Shown piece by piece: positions 9,119-11,192 of a stretch of DNA of 11,192 nt. The stretch is from Dipetalonema caudispina. Lineage: Eukaryota; Nematoda; Chromadorea; Rhabditida; Onchocercidae. Location of the stretch: contig JABVXV010000743.1 in assembly GCA_013365325.1 (NCBI GenBank), positions 1 through 11,192 on the forward strand, written 5' to 3'. The position numbers and the translations under genes were made by a program. A model generated the notes under the pieces. That model worked only from the letters and a program-made list of their open reading frames with translations. It ran no database searches and was not told the origin of the DNA. Every line of letters starts with the position of its first letter. The stretch's first letter is position 1.

Positions 9119-9705
9119 TCATCCTCCGCAACATCTGCATCCTACGCATGACGTGCATGGGCAGCATGCAGGCTGCGGTGCTGGCGTTTGGGGTGGAAAC
9201 AAGAATGGAAACAAAGCTTGAAAGAAAGGTGGAAATAGAGATGGTACGGGTGCTGGCTGTGGCTGTACTATACAACAACAACAACAACCTCTGGCAAGGC
9301 ATGGTAAATTTTGTTCAAATATTATCGCCAACAATATCTGAAAATACGCATATAACTGATTAGTGGTCTAATTTTGCTGATATGAAACCTTATTGTGATT
9401 GTTGAAACTATTGGAAATTTTAGAGAACCTAACGAAATGAATGTAATTTGATCATCCAGTAGTTAAAAAGTTAAAGTTCATTTTGTGGATTTATTTTCTA
9501 ATGGAAAATTTTTACTAGCAAGAAAAAAAAATTCAAACTTCTGAAATGGCAATTCTGAAATGAAAACTAAGCTATGATAATTTATAAAAAATAAGTGTAG
9601 TAAGTATCCTTCCAAACATATCGCCATCTTTATAATCGTCAGCTGATTAATTATTTCAAAAAGTTGAAGAATAAAGCCAAAGCATACCACGATTTTGATT
9701 AGCAT
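9119..9705 (-). CDS. Small secreted cysteine/proline-rich peptide, two exons
   Basis: Exon 1 is 9688-9705, encoding MLIKIV, with donor GTATGC. Exon 2 is 9119-9337, after acceptor ATTTTCAG, starting ILLAIIFEQNLPCLARG and ending in TGA at 9119-9121. Joining in phase 0 gives 78 residues. The join makes a typical signal peptide, MLIKIVILLAIIF followed by EQNLPCLA, that neither exon holds alone; cleavage probably falls near residue 21. The mature peptide has five consecutive Cys, then a Pro/Phe/Gln-rich middle (QPQPAPVPSLFPPFF, FPFLFPPQTPAP), then a Cys-rich end with CCPC, TSC, VGC and RCCGG: twelve Cys in about 57 residues. No family is recognised. An in-frame ATG 21 bases upstream (9726) would add MLSSQFN. 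The local rise in GC over the exon supports coding. Function is unknown; an extracellular or cuticle-associated role would be a guess. Confidence 0.62.
9273..9288 (-). repeat. CAA/TTG trinucleotide run encoding poly-Cys
   Basis: The plus strand reads CAACAACAACAACAAC. On the minus strand, in the frame of the small secreted peptide, this is a run of TGT codons producing the CCCCC tract. The homocysteine run is therefore a microsatellite product and may vary in length between individuals. Confidence 0.75.
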
Positions 9706-10799
9706 GTTGAATTGTGAAGAAAGCACAAAATTGTCAAGAATTCAAGTAGTTTTAACGATTGTAAGTACTTCTCAAAAGGAATTTTATTACTTTGATGGTA
9801 TGGAAAGCTACACAACGTAACGAGAAAGTAACTTTTTTGGAATAAAATCACATGTGTAACTTTTTTACCTGTAAGTATGGGTGTGTCAGTTCATATATTT
9901 TGTAAAATTTCGGAGTATGAATGATGTATCTAATGTAACATTTTGCTTAAAAATACCAGTTATTTCAAGATGAGTAATTTTCTTTTACCTGTGTAACGTT
10001 TATTACTTTGAAATATTGTACAGTGCTGTGATACAGTCAGTATTCGTTTTCATTCTGCATATTTTTTTTTTTTTTCGCATTTCAGAGTGTTCAGAAAGGG
10101 CAGGAAATTAATTAATCATCTGTCGGTTTAAATATTCAAGTAAGAAAAAGCATTCTGTGCATTGATAAGTTAAACAAGCATTCCATCTATTCAAACCTTT
10201 ATAAGTGATCATAGATAGATGTCTTTTCAAATCAGTTTTTGGATGCAGTCCGAATTCTGTTGATTTCGGTGACGAAACTGTAATATAAATGATGCAGCGA
10301 TTGAAATACAAAAATATTTGGTTAAATAAATACTTATTTATTTTCACCCCTTACATGTATTTGTTTAAAACATTTTTTTAATGCAACATCTTTTAATTAC
10401 CTCTATTTCATTTATTTACTGCAATGGCAGCATTATAATATGTTCTAAAAGCAGGTACTTAAATTCTCCAAAATGCTTCGAATTCTTTTTCCCAGACATC
10501 AGAAAAAAAGGGAAAAGGGAGTATGAGCTAAATTCTTCCAAAAGTAATTTTTCCAATTTTGAAAAGTCATCATTTACTTCAAATATTCAAGTAAAGGATT
10601 CGTATACATCTTTCTTGGCTGCATAATTCGGCAAAAAACGATTTTTCCTCTTTTGGAATATTAAAAAAACAGAATCCCGTTAAGCTTTTGATTCCAATTT
10701 TTTAAATACTAATAAGGAAGTTCAACTAGACTCTTAATTCTATGAATGCAATTTAATCACAGTATTTCCCAGAATTTCAATCCATGCATTTTTTTTCAG
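9706..10799. other. Intergenic stretch with two weak ORFs
   Basis: No firm gene is seen in this 1.1 kb. A minus-strand open frame at 10108-10347 ends CTYQCTECFF-like, followed by LLEYLNRQMIN, with an upstream DLKRHLSM. It faintly recalls C2H2 zinc fingers, but its spacing is wrong and histidines are missing. A plus-strand open frame at 10381-10626 (81 codons) is Ser/Lys-rich towards its end (ELNSSKSNFSNFEKSSF) and ends FLAA. It contains a strong acceptor-like TTTTTCCCAG at 10486-10495 and a donor-like CAG|GTACTT at 10454-10455, but splicing these breaks the frame. The ATG-bearing first exon of the second propeller copy should lie in or upstream of this stretch and was not found. A T13 tract precedes a good acceptor near 10086. 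Confidence 0.4.
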
Positions 10800-11192
10800 T
10801 GCTACTACCTTTTTTCTATTGGCCGAAGCAATTAATTTTGCGGAACTTCATTTTCCGGCCGAGTATCATCTCAGCAATATTCGTCAGCTAACATTTTATG
10901 GATAAAATGCCGAAGGATATTTTGGGTTAATCTATTTCCTTCACTACATATTCTATTAAATATTTTGCTTTTCTTTTTTTGAAAAATTTTGTCGTCGTAT
11001 ATGAATTCTGATTGCTATTTGTCCATGTATGAATAATAAATTAAAAAATTTAAACGGGATTGAGTAAAAAGTTATTCTACTAAAACTTATGAGTCTATTT
11101 CTCCTTCTCTCTTTCATCCATTTTTTTCTTTTAAAAAATTTAGTTATATCGTTGCATAAGGATTTTTAAGTTTTGATGGAAATTGGCTGACA
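10800..11192 (+). pseudogene. Second copy of the PD40 propeller gene, 5' exons, with an in-frame stop
   Basis: After a strong acceptor (TTTTTTTTCAG, ending 10799), the exon 10800-10925 reads ATTFFLLAEAINFAELHFPA, then EYHLSNIRQLTFYG, then TAA at 10903-10905, then NAEGYFG. ATTFFLLAEA looks like the second half of a signal peptide. The order HLxNIRQLTFxGxNAExYFS is the N-terminus of TolB-like/PD40 secreted proteins, so the TAA replaces a normally charged or polar residue (Glu/Gln in relatives, recalled). The exon ends in phase 2 before GTTAAT. A new exon starts at 11171 after TTTTTAAG and reads T|TTTGATGGAAATTGG, that is FDGNWLT, equivalent to FDDKRVI of the first copy at 269. The intron is 245 bases, against 234 at the same place in copy one. 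The gene runs off the window. The single stop suggests a pseudogene or a base error. Confidence 0.75.

Noticed and set aside
9015..9221. Plus-strand ORF containing HPPQHLHPTHDVHGQHAGCG, and the frame after it (GNKNGNKA)
   Set aside because: It is antisense to the Cys-rich exon. The minus strand gives a signal peptide, good splice sites and a poly-A signal, so this is most likely a shadow.
9478..9726. Minus-strand 82-codon ORF MLSSQFN...
   Set aside because: Only its start is used, as exon 1 of the secreted peptide; the rest is the intron read through.
9826..9990. Donor-like CCTGTAAGT and repeated GTAACTTTTTT words
   Set aside because: No adjoining exon could be found; simple AT-rich repetition explains them.
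10108..10347. Minus-strand ORF that might be a C2H2 zinc-finger exon
   Set aside because: It has only one CxxC pair, the spacing is short, and histidines are replaced; the likeness is too weak to annotate.
1..11192. tRNA, rRNA, spliced-leader RNA, CRISPR arrays, bacterial promoters or terminators
   Set aside because: No cloverleaf boxes, no nematode spliced-leader motif and no regularly spaced repeats were seen; the sequence is eukaryotic in character.

Overview
The window looks like nuclear DNA of a nematode, probably a filarial or related clade III species. It is very AT-rich, its coding sequence is broken into short exons by introns of about 70-340 bases with TTTYAG-type acceptors, and it carries a decayed BEL/Pao retrotransposon. 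There are no long bacterial-style ORFs, no operons and no ribosome binding sites. The species assignment is inference; no database was searched.

Left part (1-2779, + strand): the 3' portion, eight or nine exons, of a gene for a TolB-like / WD40-like (PD40) beta-propeller protein. The exons join with consistent intron phases into about 320 continuous codons. They follow the order of bacterial secreted TolB-like proteins almost from end to end, although the individual exons are too short to stand out as ORFs. The last intron needs a rare GC-AG splice.

Middle (about 4210-8708, - strand): a collinear but heavily mutated BEL/Pao LTR-retrotransposon relic. In element order it shows gag with a degenerate zinc knuckle, an aspartic protease/A17 region, reverse transcriptase, RNase H and integrase. 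Three key RT/RNase H aspartates read as asparagine, the integrase zinc-binding segment is missing, and gag has a 42-base tandem duplication. No LTRs could be recognised. It is dead.

Right part: a two-exon gene on the - strand (9119-9705) is predicted to encode a 78-residue secreted peptide. It has a signal peptide split by the intron, a run of five cysteines, a proline/phenylalanine-rich middle and a Cys-rich tail. At the far right edge (10800 to the window end, + strand) lies the 5' part of a second copy of the PD40 propeller gene. It has a signal-peptide remnant, the conserved RQLTF and NAEGYF motifs, the same intron phase as copy one and the start of the next exon. A single TAA interrupts the otherwise readable exon.

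The locus is therefore best read as two same-strand copies of a bacterial-type secreted propeller gene, separated by about 8 kb holding a dead retroelement and a small secreted-peptide gene on the opposite strand. The remaining stretches (2780-4209, 8709-9041, 9706-10799) hold nothing firmly identifiable.
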